Of a stretch of DNA of 64,000 nucleotides, positions 43,136 to 51,718 are shown piece after piece (position 1 is the first letter of the stretch; the number at the start of each line of letters is the position of its first letter). The notes beneath the pieces are model-generated. The model was given only the letters and a program-made list of their open reading frames with translations. It did not search any database and was not told the origin of the DNA. Origin of the DNA: Paracoccus marinus. Lineage in GTDB: Bacteria; Pseudomonadota; Alphaproteobacteria; Rhodobacterales; Rhodobacteraceae. Position numbers and translations under genes: made by a program. The DNA lies in NCBI RefSeq assembly GCF_007018965.1, contig NZ_VJYZ01000015.1, forward strand, positions 1 through 64,000, written 5' to 3'.

Positions 43136-43983
43136 TGCAGGCATCCGCCGCGGCCGAAAGCGCCGCCGTCGCGCCGACCGCTGTCGCCGCCGCGCCGCGC
43201 GTCTTCGCGGGCGCGCCGCTGGTCCAACTGGACCGCGTCAGCGTCGCGCTGGAAGGGCATCCGGTCCTGGACCGGGTGGACCTGCGCGTGCGCCGGGGCG
43301 AGATCGTGACCATCGTCGGCCCGAACGGGTCGGGCAAATCGACGCTCGTCCGCACGATCATCGGGCTTCTGCCCCCGACCTCGGGCACGGTGCGCCGGAT
43401 CGAGGGGCTGACGATCGGCTACGTCCCGCAACGCCTCGCCATCGACCCGTCGATGCCGGTCACGGTCGGCCGCTTCATGAACCTGCCCGCGCGCCGCGAC
43501 GCCGCCGCGGTCGCCGCCGCGCTGGCCGACGCGGGTCTGCCGGGGATCGCGGGCCAGCAGATCACCGGCCTGTCGGGCGGGCAGCTTCAGCGCGTGCTGT
43601 TGGCGCGCGCGTTGCTGGACCGGCCCGACCTTTTGATCCTGGACGAGGCGACGGCGGGGCTGGACCAGCCCGCGACGGCGGCGTTCTATGCCCGCATCGA
43701 AGCGGTGCGCGCGCGCCACGGCTGCGCCGTCCTGATGGTCAGCCACGACCTGCAGATCGTGATGCGCGCATCCGACCACGTGGTCTGCCTGAACGGTCAT
43801 GTCTGCTGCGAGGGCTCGCCCGAGATCGTGTCGTCCTCGCCCGCCTATCACGGGCTTTTCGGCACCGACGCCGCCGAGACGCTGGCGCTTTACCGCCACC
43901 ACCACAGCCATTCGCACGACGACTGCGGCCACGCGCACGGTCGAAGCGGCGATCACCGCCACGGGGCCGCGCCCGATGCTTGA
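43135..43983 (+). CDS. znuC: Zinc ABC transporter ATP-binding protein
   Basis: 282 aa ATPase of the zinc importer. ATG 43135 overlaps the zur stop (TGATG) and has an AGGAGG site 8 nt upstream; GTG 43132 is also possible. Walker A GPNGSGKST, signature LSGGQLQRV, Walker B LLILDEATAGLD and switch VSHDLQIV. The C-terminus carries a His-rich tail (HHHSHSHDDCGHAHGRSGDHRHG) that ordinary ABC ATPases lack but ZnuC often has. The stop overlaps znuB by 8 nt. Confidence 0.93.
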   Translation: MQASAAAESAAVAPTAVAAAPRVFAGAPLVQLDRVSVALEGHPVLDRVDLRVRRGEIVTIVGPNGSGKSTLVRTIIGLLPPTSGTVRRIEGLTIGYVPQRLAIDPSMPVTVGRFMNLPARRDAAAVAAALADAGLPGIAGQQITGLSGGQLQRVLLARALLDRPDLLILDEATAGLDQPATAAFYARIEAVRARHGCAVLMVSHDLQIVMRASDHVVCLNGHVCCEGSPEIVSSSPAYHGLFGTDAAETLALYRHHHSHSHDDCGHAHGRSGDHRHGAAPDA

Positions 43984-44773
43984 CGATTTCATGCTGCGCG
44001 CGGCGCTTGCCGGGATCGGGCTTGCGCTGGCCTGCGCCCCGTTGGGCTGCTTCGTCGTCTGGCGGCGGATGGCGTATTATGGCGATGCGACGGCGCATGC
44101 GGCGCTGCTTGGCGTCGCGCTGTCGCTTGCCTTTGCGGTGCCGCTGTTTCCGGCCGTGATCCTCGTGGCGCTCGCCATGGCGGCGGCGGTCACGGGCCTT
44201 GGCGGGCGCAACAACGCGGGCGACACGCTGCTGGGGGTGCTGTCGCACGCGGCGCTCGCCGTCGGCATGGTCGCGGTGTCCTTCGTGCCGGGCATCCGCG
44301 TTGACCTGATGGCCTATCTGTTCGGCGACATCCTGGCCGTCACGGGCACGGACCTCGCGACCATCTGGCTGGGCGCGGGGGCGGTCATCGCGCTTCTGGC
44401 ATGGCGCTGGTCGGCGCTGCTGCTGGCCACGCTGTCGCCCGAGATGGCGGTCGCGGCGGGGATCAGGCCGCGGGCCGAGCAATGGGCGCTCAACATCGCG
44501 CTGGCGCTGGTGGTGGCGGCGGGCATCCGCATCGTCGGCGCGCTGCTGATCAGCGCCATGCTCATCATCCCCGCCGCCGCCGCCCGCCCCTTGGTCCGCA
44601 CGCCCGAGGCGATGGCCATCGGCGCCGCCGTCGTGGGCGTCGCGGGCGTCGTCGGCGGGCTGGTAGGCGCGTGGCACGCGGACCTGCCGACCGGGCCCGC
44701 GATCGTCTGCGCAGTCACGGTGTTGTTCGTCGCCGGGATCGTGCTGGGCGGGCTGCGGCCAAAGCGGAGATGA
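43976..44773 (+). CDS. znuB: Zinc ABC transporter permease
   Basis: 265 aa inner-membrane permease with about 8 TM helices, ABC-3 family. The start ATG 43976 overlaps the znuC stop by 8 nt. Features: GCFVVWRRMAYYGDATAHAALLGVAL near the N-terminus, LLGVLSHAALAVGMV, the LMAYLFGDILAV coupling segment and GALLISAMLIIPAAAARPL near the end. All of these are typical ZnuB motifs. It is the last gene of zur-znuC-znuB; the next operon begins 121 nt later. Confidence 0.94.
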   Translation: MLDDFMLRAALAGIGLALACAPLGCFVVWRRMAYYGDATAHAALLGVALSLAFAVPLFPAVILVALAMAAAVTGLGGRNNAGDTLLGVLSHAALAVGMVAVSFVPGIRVDLMAYLFGDILAVTGTDLATIWLGAGAVIALLAWRWSALLLATLSPEMAVAAGIRPRAEQWALNIALALVVAAGIRIVGALLISAMLIIPAAAARPLVRTPEAMAIGAAVVGVAGVVGGLVGAWHADLPTGPAIVCAVTVLFVAGIVLGGLRPKRR

Positions 44774-44832
44774 CCGTCCAAGGGAACTTTCCCTGCTTCC
44801 CGCGCATGATAACAAACATCAAGCTGCATGGT

Positions 44833-44860
44833 GTTCACGGGAATACTAGTCCTCGTGAAC
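44833..44860. promoter_or_regulatory. 7-bp inverted repeat upstream of the glycan operon
   Basis: GTTCACG (44833-44839) and CGTGAAC (44854-44860), spacer 14 nt, 34 nt upstream of the first gene of the glycan operon. The spacer contains ACTAGT. Position fits an operator or a stable leader hairpin. No regulator can be assigned. Confidence 0.45.
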
Positions 44861-44894
44861 GCGCTGTGGACCGAGGGGAAGCCGAAGGAACGTG

Positions 44895-46109
44895 ATGAAA
44901 AGCCGCATCGTAGCTGTGTCGGACTTCTGCGACGGCGTTCCTCCTTCCCCCAGCCGCTACCTGCCCGAGGATTTCGACCGTGCCTGGGCGCGCGATGCGG
45001 GCGACCCCGATCCTTCGGCCAGGCCTCTCACCCCCGTGTCCGTCGTGGGCGGCTACCTGGAACGACTGCCGCTGGCGGCGGTGGCTGCCGGGCTCGTCGA
45101 TGCGGCCGAGATCTGGCAGTTCGCCGGCCGGGACGATGCGTGGTTCGACAGCGCCGGGCTGCTTGACCAAGAGGCCCGTCCCGATCGCGGCGCGCAGCGG
45201 CCGTCCGCCCCCGCATCCGCCGGGCTGACCCGCCGCAGCTTCCGCGCCGATGGCCACCCTGCCCCCTACGGGTCCGCCGACGCGCTGGCCCACATCGCCC
45301 GCCACGGCGCGCCCGAGATCCTGTGCGTCTGGGGCCTTGGCGTGAACGAGGCGCTGCTGGACGCCTGCCAGGACAGCATCCGCATCTACAATTCCATCGA
45401 CGCCGACCCGATCCGTATTCCGCCCGAGGTCAGCCGTCATTTCGACATCTTCCTGACCGGATCGGACTGGCAGTCGGAACGGATCCATGCCCGCCACCCC
45501 GCCGCGATCTGCGAGGTGCTGCCGATCGGCCCCGACTTCGCGTCCGACCTGACGTTCCACCCGACGGGCGCGGCCAAGGACTACGACGTGGTCTATGTGG
45601 CCGCGACCCAGCCCTACAAGCGACACGACCTGCTGATCGAGGCGCTGGACCGCCTGCCGCGCAGCGTCCGGGCGCTGTGCGTCGTGGGCTACGGCCACCT
45701 GACCGATGAGCTGCGGGCCGAGGGCGAGCGGCGCGGCCTCAACATCGACTGGATCGGCCCTGTCAGCCACGACGAGGTCAACGCCCTCATCAACCGCGCC
45801 CGCATCGGCGTGGTTTGCGGAATCGACGACGGGGCGCCCGCGATCCTGACCGAATACATGCTGGCCGGGCTGCCCGTGCTGGCCAACGACCGGCTGGTCT
45901 GCGGCCAGCAGTACATCCGCCCCGACACCGGGCTGACCGCTTCGGAAGATCGCTTCCACGAGGCTCTTGCCGACCTGATTGCGCGGTCCGCGCAGTTCGA
46001 CACCCGCGCCGTCGTCCAGGCGAACTGGACATGGCCCCATTCCATCCGCCAGCTTTCGGCGCTGATCGACCAGGCACGCGGTTATCGTGCCGGAAGGGTT
46101 TCCGCATGA
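44895..46109 (+). CDS. Glycosyltransferase, GT-B fold (family 4-like)
   Basis: 404 aa cytosolic or membrane-associated glycosyltransferase, first gene of the glycan operon. ATG 44895 has an AAGGAA site; GTG 44892 is the alternative. The C-terminal domain is recognisable (DYDVVYVAATQPYKRHDLLIEAL, then NIDWIGPVSHDEVNALINRARIGVVCGIDDGAPAILTEYMLAGLPV). The N-terminal half is less conserved but has an IYNSIDADPIRIPPEVSRHFDIFLTGSDWQ segment typical of an acceptor domain. Donor and acceptor sugars are unknown. The stop overlaps the next start (ATGA). Confidence 0.8.
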   Translation: MKSRIVAVSDFCDGVPPSPSRYLPEDFDRAWARDAGDPDPSARPLTPVSVVGGYLERLPLAAVAAGLVDAAEIWQFAGRDDAWFDSAGLLDQEARPDRGAQRPSAPASAGLTRRSFRADGHPAPYGSADALAHIARHGAPEILCVWGLGVNEALLDACQDSIRIYNSIDADPIRIPPEVSRHFDIFLTGSDWQSERIHARHPAAICEVLPIGPDFASDLTFHPTGAAKDYDVVYVAATQPYKRHDLLIEALDRLPRSVRALCVVGYGHLTDELRAEGERRGLNIDWIGPVSHDEVNALINRARIGVVCGIDDGAPAILTEYMLAGLPVLANDRLVCGQQYIRPDTGLTASEDRFHEALADLIARSAQFDTRAVVQANWTWPHSIRQLSALIDQARGYRAGRVSA

Positions 46110-48493
46110 CCTCTGTCACCTCGACCATTGCCGCAGCCGCGGATGCCCACCCCGTGCTGCCCGCCGTTCTGCCCGCCGCGCCGTCCCCCGCGCCGCTGAT
46201 CTGCTTTTCACACCTGCGCTGGGACTTCGTGCTGCAACGCCCGCAGCACCTGATCGGCCGCTTCGCCGCCGACCGCCGCGTGATCTTCTGGGAAGAGACG
46301 ATCCCGGTCGATCACCACCTGCCCTATCTGGAGTTCCACGCCTTCCCCGGCACCACCGTGCAGGCCGTGCGCCCGCGCGTGCCCCGCGCCTTCTCGCCAG
46401 AGGAAGCCGACCGCGCGCTGGCCGCGCTCCTCGACCAGATGCTCGCGCTCACCGGCATCGCCGAGCCGGTGCTGTGGTTCTACACCCCGCAGATGTGGCC
46501 GATCGCGCGCCATGTGCAGGCGAGCGCGGTCGTCTATGACTGCATGGACGAACTGTCGGCGTTCCGCTTTGCCCCCGAAAGCCTGCGCCGGAACGAGGCC
46601 GACCTGCTCGCCGCCGCCGATGTCGTCTTTACCGGAGGCCACAGCCTTTACGAAGCAAAGCGCGTCCAGCACGACAACATCCACCCCTTTCCGTCCAGCG
46701 TCGATGCCCGCCACTTCGCGCAGGCGCGCGTGGCGCAGGCCGACCCCGCCGACCAGGCCGCGATCCCGCATCCGCGCTTCGGCTATTACGGCGTGATCGA
46801 CGAGCGGCTCGACCTCGACCTGATCCGCGACATGGCGGCGGCGCATCCCGACTGGCAGATCGTGATGCTGGGCCCCGTGGCCAAGATCGCCGACGCGGAC
46901 CTGCCGCGCGCGGCGAACATCCATTGGCTGGGGCAAAAGCAATACGCCGACCTGCCCGCCTACCTGTCGGGCTGGGACGTGGCGCTGATGCCCTTCGCGA
47001 TCAACGAGGCGACGCGGTTCATCAGCCCGACCAAGACGCCGGAATACCTCGCCGGCGGCCGCCCCGTGGTTTCGACCGCTATCCGCGACGTGATCCGCCA
47101 ATACGGCGAGACCGAGGCGGTGCGGATCGCCGCCGACTGCCCGGGCTTCATCGCCGCCTGCGCGGACGCGCTGGCGATGGCGCGCGGCCAATCGACCGGG
47201 TGGCGCGACGCCGCCGACCACATGCTGGCGACGCTCAGCTGGGACGCGACCTTCCGCCACATGAACCGTCTCGTGACCGAGGCCGCCGCGGCCCGCGTGG
47301 AACGCCGGGGCGACGATCGCTTCCCCGCGCCGGGCATCCGCCGCGGCGGAAAGCGCCCCTATGATGTGGTGATCGCGGGGGCGGGATTTGCCGGATCGGT
47401 GCTGGCCGAGCGGCTGGCGGAAGCTTCGGGCCAGCGGGTGCTGGTCGTGGACAAGCGCGACCATATCGCGGGCAACGCCTATGACCACCACGACGCGGCG
47501 GGCGTTCTGGTCCACCGCTACGGCCCCCACATCTTCCACACCAACAGCGACGACGTCGTGAACTTCCTGTCGCGCTTCACCGCGTGGCGGCCCTATGAGC
47601 ACCGGGTGCTGGCGCAGGTCGGCGACATACGGGTGCCGATGCCCATCAACCGCACCACGGTCAACGCCCTCTACGGCCTGAACCTTTCGACGGAATCCGA
47701 GGTCGCGGCCTTCCTCGCCGCTCAGGCCGAACCCGTCGCGGACATCAGAAACAGCCGCGACGTGGTGGTGAACGCGGTCGGGACCCGGCTCTACGAGACG
47801 TTCTTCCAGGGCTACACCCGCAAGCAATGGGGGCTGGACCCGTCGGAACTGGACAAGTCTGTCACCTCGCGCGTGCCGACCCGCACCAACGCCGACGACC
47901 GCTATTTCACCGACAGCTTCCAGGCGATGCCGCGCGACGGCTACACCCGCATGTTCGAGCGGATGCTGGACCACCCGCTGATCGATCTTGCGCTGGGGCA
48001 GGACTTCCACGATCTGCCCGACCGCGATCTCGCGCCGCTGACGATCTACACCGGCCCGATCGACGCCTTTTTCGGCCACCGCTTCGGCCAGCTGCCCTAT
48101 CGCAGCCTGAGGTTCCGGCACGAGACGCTGGACCAGCGCCGCCTGCAAGAGGTCGCGGTCGTGAACTATCCGGCCGAGGACGTGCCCTACACCCGCGTCA
48201 CGGAATACAAGCACCTGACGAGCCAGATCCACCCGCAGACCTCGATCACCTATGAATACCCCTCGGCCGAGGGCGATCCCTACTACCCGATACCGCGCCC
48301 TGAAAACCAGGCGCTGTTCAAGCGCTACGAGGCGCTGGCGCTGGAACGGCCCGACGTGATCTTCGCCGGGCGGCTGGGGACGTACCGCTACTACAACATG
48401 GACCAGGTGGTCGGTCAGGCGCTGTCGATCCACCGCAGGCTGGCCGACCGCCTGCCCGCCCTCGCCGCCGCTTCGGTGATCGCCGGGGAGTGA
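46106..48493 (+). CDS. glf: Fusion: glycosyltransferase domain plus UDP-galactopyranose mutase
   Basis: 795 aa two-domain protein. Residues 1-395 are a GT-B-like glycosyltransferase: CFSHLRWDFVLQRPQHLIGRF, VVYDCMDELSAFRF, FGYYGVIDERLDLDLI and FISPTKTPEYLAGGRPV. Residues 415-795 are UDP-galactopyranose mutase: FAD motif G425-x-G427-x-x-G430 (IAGAGFAGS), DKRDHIAGNAYDH, YGPHIFHTNSDDVVNF, and the GYTRKQWG and RVPTRTNADDRYF segments that bind substrate. Mutase makes UDP-galactofuranose from UDP-galactopyranose with reduced FAD. The fusion suggests that the Galf donor is made and used by one polypeptide. The start overlaps the upstream stop. Confidence 0.92.
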   Translation: MTSVTSTIAAAADAHPVLPAVLPAAPSPAPLICFSHLRWDFVLQRPQHLIGRFAADRRVIFWEETIPVDHHLPYLEFHAFPGTTVQAVRPRVPRAFSPEEADRALAALLDQMLALTGIAEPVLWFYTPQMWPIARHVQASAVVYDCMDELSAFRFAPESLRRNEADLLAAADVVFTGGHSLYEAKRVQHDNIHPFPSSVDARHFAQARVAQADPADQAAIPHPRFGYYGVIDERLDLDLIRDMAAAHPDWQIVMLGPVAKIADADLPRAANIHWLGQKQYADLPAYLSGWDVALMPFAINEATRFISPTKTPEYLAGGRPVVSTAIRDVIRQYGETEAVRIAADCPGFIAACADALAMARGQSTGWRDAADHMLATLSWDATFRHMNRLVTEAAAARVERRGDDRFPAPGIRRGGKRPYDVVIAGAGFAGSVLAERLAEASGQRVLVVDKRDHIAGNAYDHHDAAGVLVHRYGPHIFHTNSDDVVNFLSRFTAWRPYEHRVLAQVGDIRVPMPINRTTVNALYGLNLSTESEVAAFLAAQAEPVADIRNSRDVVVNAVGTRLYETFFQGYTRKQWGLDPSELDKSVTSRVPTRTNADDRYFTDSFQAMPRDGYTRMFERMLDHPLIDLALGQDFHDLPDRDLAPLTIYTGPIDAFFGHRFGQLPYRSLRFRHETLDQRRLQEVAVVNYPAEDVPYTRVTEYKHLTSQIHPQTSITYEYPSAEGDPYYPIPRPENQALFKRYEALALERPDVIFAGRLGTYRYYNMDQVVGQALSIHRRLADRLPALAAASVIAGE

Positions 48494-48494
48494 C

Positions 48495-49706
48495 GTGGCG
48501 CCTTCGGTATCGCCCGATCCGCCCCCGCACGGGGGCCGAACCGTCGTCATGGCGACCGACAGCCCGGACCCGTCCGGCGTCGGCCGCCACATGCTGACGC
48601 TCGCCCGCGCGCTGCCGGACGGCTGGCGCGCGCGGGTGGTGTTTCCCGATCACGAGGCGGGCCGGGCGCTTGCGGTCCAAGGGCGCGGGCTCGGCGTCAT
48701 GGCGGCGACGGTCGCCGACGGGCGCTGGCGTCATGCGCTGACGGGCGCGGATATCGTCCATGTCCATGCCGGTATCGGCTGGGAAGGCCACGGTCTGGCG
48801 GGCGAAACCTCGGCGCCCGTTGTGCGGACCGAGCATCTGCCATGGCTCATCACCTGCCCCCGGCAGCGCGAGGATTACGCGCGCATGGTGGCCACGCTCG
48901 ACGCGGTGATAACGGTCAGCCGGGCCGCCGCCGACAGCTGGCGGCCGATGCTGGCAACGATGCGCGGGCCGCGCCTGCCGATGGCGTGCATCCCGAACGG
49001 GATCGACGCGGGGCCGCCGCCGCATCCCCCGGACCGCGCCGACCAGCCGCCGACGATCCTGTGCGTGGCCCGCTTCACCCCGCAAAAGAACCACCGCACC
49101 CTGGTCGCCGCGATGGCGCGGCTTGTACGCACCCATCCCCGCGCGTGGCTGCGGCTGGCCGGCGGCGGCCCCGAGCAGGACCGCATCCGCGCCCGCGCCG
49201 CGCGGCACGGACTTGCGGTCGATTTCCTCGGGCCCCGGAACGACGTGCCCGCGCTCATGGCGGATGCCGATCTGCTCGTCCTGCCCTCCACCTTCGAGGG
49301 GCTGCCCCTTGTCGTGCTGGAAGCGATGGCGCACGGCCTGCCGGTCGTCGCCACCCGCATCGGCGGCGTGACCGAGGCGCTGGGGCCGGACCATCCGTGG
49401 CTGGTGCCGCCCGCCGACCCCCGCGCGCTGGCGCGATCGCTCGCCTCGGCCATCGACGACGCAGCGGCGCGTGCCGCGACCGCCTTGTCGCAGCGCGCGC
49501 GCTATGATGCATTCTACACCGCAACCCGCATGGGCGAGGATACCGCCCGGCTCTATGCCGCCGTTCTGCGCGGCCAACGACAAAGGACTTCGGGACATGA
49601 CCACGACACGTCTGGGCTTCATCGGCGCGGGGGGCATCGCCCACCGGCATTTCGGCGTCCTGGAACAGATGCCCGACGTGCGGATCGTGGCGATCGCCGA
49701 CCCTGA
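48495..49706 (+). CDS. Glycosyltransferase family 4
   Basis: 403 aa as an open frame. Core GT4 features: DSPDPSGVGRHMLTLARAL (acceptor domain), TEHLPWLITCPRQREDYARMV, CIPNGIDAGPPP, CVARFTPQKNHRTLVAAM and the donor-binding FEGLPLVVLEAMAHGLPVVATRIGGVTE (E-x7-E). GTG 48495 follows the mutase stop by one base. The last roughly 36 residues (after LRGQRQR) are Arg/His/Gly-rich, lie wholly inside the overlap with the next gene, and look like read-through rather than protein. The real C-terminus is probably near 49590, so a stop may have been lost. Confidence 0.85.
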   Translation: MAPSVSPDPPPHGGRTVVMATDSPDPSGVGRHMLTLARALPDGWRARVVFPDHEAGRALAVQGRGLGVMAATVADGRWRHALTGADIVHVHAGIGWEGHGLAGETSAPVVRTEHLPWLITCPRQREDYARMVATLDAVITVSRAAADSWRPMLATMRGPRLPMACIPNGIDAGPPPHPPDRADQPPTILCVARFTPQKNHRTLVAAMARLVRTHPRAWLRLAGGGPEQDRIRARAARHGLAVDFLGPRNDVPALMADADLLVLPSTFEGLPLVVLEAMAHGLPVVATRIGGVTEALGPDHPWLVPPADPRALARSLASAIDDAAARAATALSQRARYDAFYTATRMGEDTARLYAAVLRGQRQRTSGHDHDTSGLHRRGGHRPPAFRRPGTDARRADRGDRRP

Positions 49707-50634
49707 CGGGGCCCGCGCCCAGGACGCCGCCGGCCGCTTCGGCGCGCAGGCGTTCGACACCCACGCCGAGATGCTGGAGGCGGTCGAACTGGACGCCGTC
49801 TACATCTGCGTCCCGCCCTTCGCCCATGGCGACGCCGAACGCGCCTGCATCGAGAAAGGCCTGCCCTTCTTCGTCGAAAAGCCGCTGTCGCTCGACCTCG
49901 GCCTTGCCGAGGAGATCGCGGCCGAGGTCGAGCGCGCGGGCCTCATCACCGCCGTGGGCTACCACTGGCGCTATCTCGACACGGTGGACGAGGCGCGCGC
50001 GCGGCTGGCCGACAACCCCGCGCAGCTGATGACGGGCTTCTGGCTGGACCAGACCCCGCCCCCGCAATGGTGGTGGCGGGAGGATGCGTCGGGGGGCCAG
50101 GTCGTGGAACAGGCGACCCACATCATCGACCTTGCCCGGTTCCTGTCGGGCGACGTGACCGAGGTGTTCGGGCTGGCGAGCCACCGCGACCGCGCGGATT
50201 TCGAGGGGCTGACCGTCCCCACCGCGACGACCGCCAGCCTGCGCTTCGCATCCGGCACGATCGCGAACCTCGCCGCGACCTGCCTGCTGCGCTGGAACCA
50301 CCGCGTCGGCCTGCATGTCTTTGCGGACGCGCTGGCGATGGAAATCACCGACCACGACATCATGATCGACACCGGCCACGGCCGCCCGGTCCGCCATGCC
50401 GAAGGCGACCCCGTCTGGCGCGAGGACCGCGACTTCGTGGACGCCGTGCAAGGGAAGGAAAACCGCATCCGCTGCCCCTATGCCGAGGCGCTGGAAACGC
50501 ACCGCGTCGCATTGGCCGTGTCGAAATCGGCCGCGACCGGCGCCCTCGTGAAGATGGAGGTGCTGCGGTCCAACCCGCAGCCCTTTTTTCGTGAAGCCGC
50601 TTCGGCGGACACCGGCGCTGCCGCATCAGCATAG
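49597..50634 (+). CDS. Gfo/Idh/MocA family oxidoreductase
   Basis: 345 aa NAD(P)-dependent sugar dehydrogenase. Rossmann start TRLGFIGAGGIAHRHFGVL, the catalytic-region motif FFVEKPLSLDL (EKP), and AVGYHWRYLDTVDEARARL in the C-terminal substrate domain. ATG 49597 has AAAGGA upstream and lies inside the 3' end of the preceding glycosyltransferase frame (110-nt overlap). The end overlaps the next gene by 44 nt. In glycan loci such enzymes oxidise or epimerise nucleotide sugars or free sugars. The substrate is unknown. Confidence 0.88.
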   Translation: MTTTRLGFIGAGGIAHRHFGVLEQMPDVRIVAIADPDGARAQDAAGRFGAQAFDTHAEMLEAVELDAVYICVPPFAHGDAERACIEKGLPFFVEKPLSLDLGLAEEIAAEVERAGLITAVGYHWRYLDTVDEARARLADNPAQLMTGFWLDQTPPPQWWWREDASGGQVVEQATHIIDLARFLSGDVTEVFGLASHRDRADFEGLTVPTATTASLRFASGTIANLAATCLLRWNHRVGLHVFADALAMEITDHDIMIDTGHGRPVRHAEGDPVWREDRDFVDAVQGKENRIRCPYAEALETHRVALAVSKSAATGALVKMEVLRSNPQPFFREAASADTGAAASA

Positions 50635-51718
50635 GCACATCCGCAGCCTGGGGATCGAACGCGAGAACGAGCCCTATTTCTTCGGCTATGACGAAGGCCC
50701 AGCCGGCGACGGCCAGGTCCGGCTGGACCTGATGTACACCGGCCTGTCCGCCGGGACCGAACTCACCTTCATGAAGGGCACGAACCCCTACCTTCACTCC
50801 CGCTGGGACGAGGGTCAGGTCGTGTTCATCCCGGGCGAGCCGTCGGCGCGCTTTCCGGTCAACTTCCTCGGCTACATGGAGGTCGGGCGCGTCATCGACA
50901 GCCGCGCCCACGGCTTTGCCAACGGCGACGCGGTGGCCACGACATTCGGCCACAAGACCGGCCACACCGCCGATCCCGGCCGCGACCTGCTTTTGAAGAT
51001 GCCCGACGGGATCGACCCGATGCTGGGGATCTTCGTCGCGCAGATGGGGCCGATCGCGGCGAACGGGATCCTGCACGCCGACGCCGATCAGTTCGGGGCG
51101 TCGGTGCCCTATCTCGGCGCGGGCGTCGAGGGGCGGCCGGTGCTGGTCTGGGGCGGCGGGACGGTCGGGCTGTTCTGCGCGCTGTTCGCGCGGCAGGGCG
51201 GCGCGTCGGAAATCGTCATCGTGGACCCTTCGCCCTGGCGGCAGGACCTCGCCCGGCGCATGGGCTTCGACGCGATGGGCGAGGACGAGGCGTGGCGCCA
51301 CGCCAAGTCGCGCTGGCACCACAAGGCGGGCGGGCGCGGCGCGGAATACGTGTTCCAGACCCGCGCGCGATCCGACAGCCTGAACCTCGCGCTGCGCGCG
51401 CTCAGGCCGCAGGGCACGATCATCGACCTCGCCTTCTATCAAGGCGGCATGGACGGCGCGCGGCTGGGGGAGGAGTTCCACCACAACGGCCTGTCGATCC
51501 GCTGCGCGCAGATCAACCGGATGCCCCGACAACTGGCGCATGCCTGGGACCAGCGCCGGCTGGCGCAGGAAACCTTGCACCTGCTGGCCGACGAGGGCGA
51601 CCTGATCCGCGAACACATGATTACCCATGTCGTGCCATATGACGACGCGCCGGGCTTCCTGCGCCATCTCGTGAAGGACCGGCCCGAGTTCCTGCAGATC
51701 GTGTTCGCGCATGAATGA
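50591..51718 (+). CDS. MDR-type dehydrogenase without obvious zinc ligands
   Basis: 375 aa. The Rossmann half is clear (RPVLVWGGGTVGLFCALFARQ, about residues 179-199). The N-terminal GroES-like half has YTGLSAGTELTFMKGTNPYLHS and FLGYMEVGRVIDSRAHGFANGDAV but no catalytic CGxD or structural four-cysteine lobe. Proteins of this kind are often annotated as bacteriochlorophyllide-dehydrogenase-like or threonine-dehydrogenase-like. Here the partner is the Gfo/Idh enzyme upstream (44-nt overlap), so a two-step redox change on a sugar is a reasonable idea. GTG 50591 is the only plausible start. Confidence 0.8.
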   Translation: MKPLRRTPALPHQHRHIRSLGIERENEPYFFGYDEGPAGDGQVRLDLMYTGLSAGTELTFMKGTNPYLHSRWDEGQVVFIPGEPSARFPVNFLGYMEVGRVIDSRAHGFANGDAVATTFGHKTGHTADPGRDLLLKMPDGIDPMLGIFVAQMGPIAANGILHADADQFGASVPYLGAGVEGRPVLVWGGGTVGLFCALFARQGGASEIVIVDPSPWRQDLARRMGFDAMGEDEAWRHAKSRWHHKAGGRGAEYVFQTRARSDSLNLALRALRPQGTIIDLAFYQGGMDGARLGEEFHHNGLSIRCAQINRMPRQLAHAWDQRRLAQETLHLLADEGDLIREHMITHVVPYDDAPGFLRHLVKDRPEFLQIVFAHE

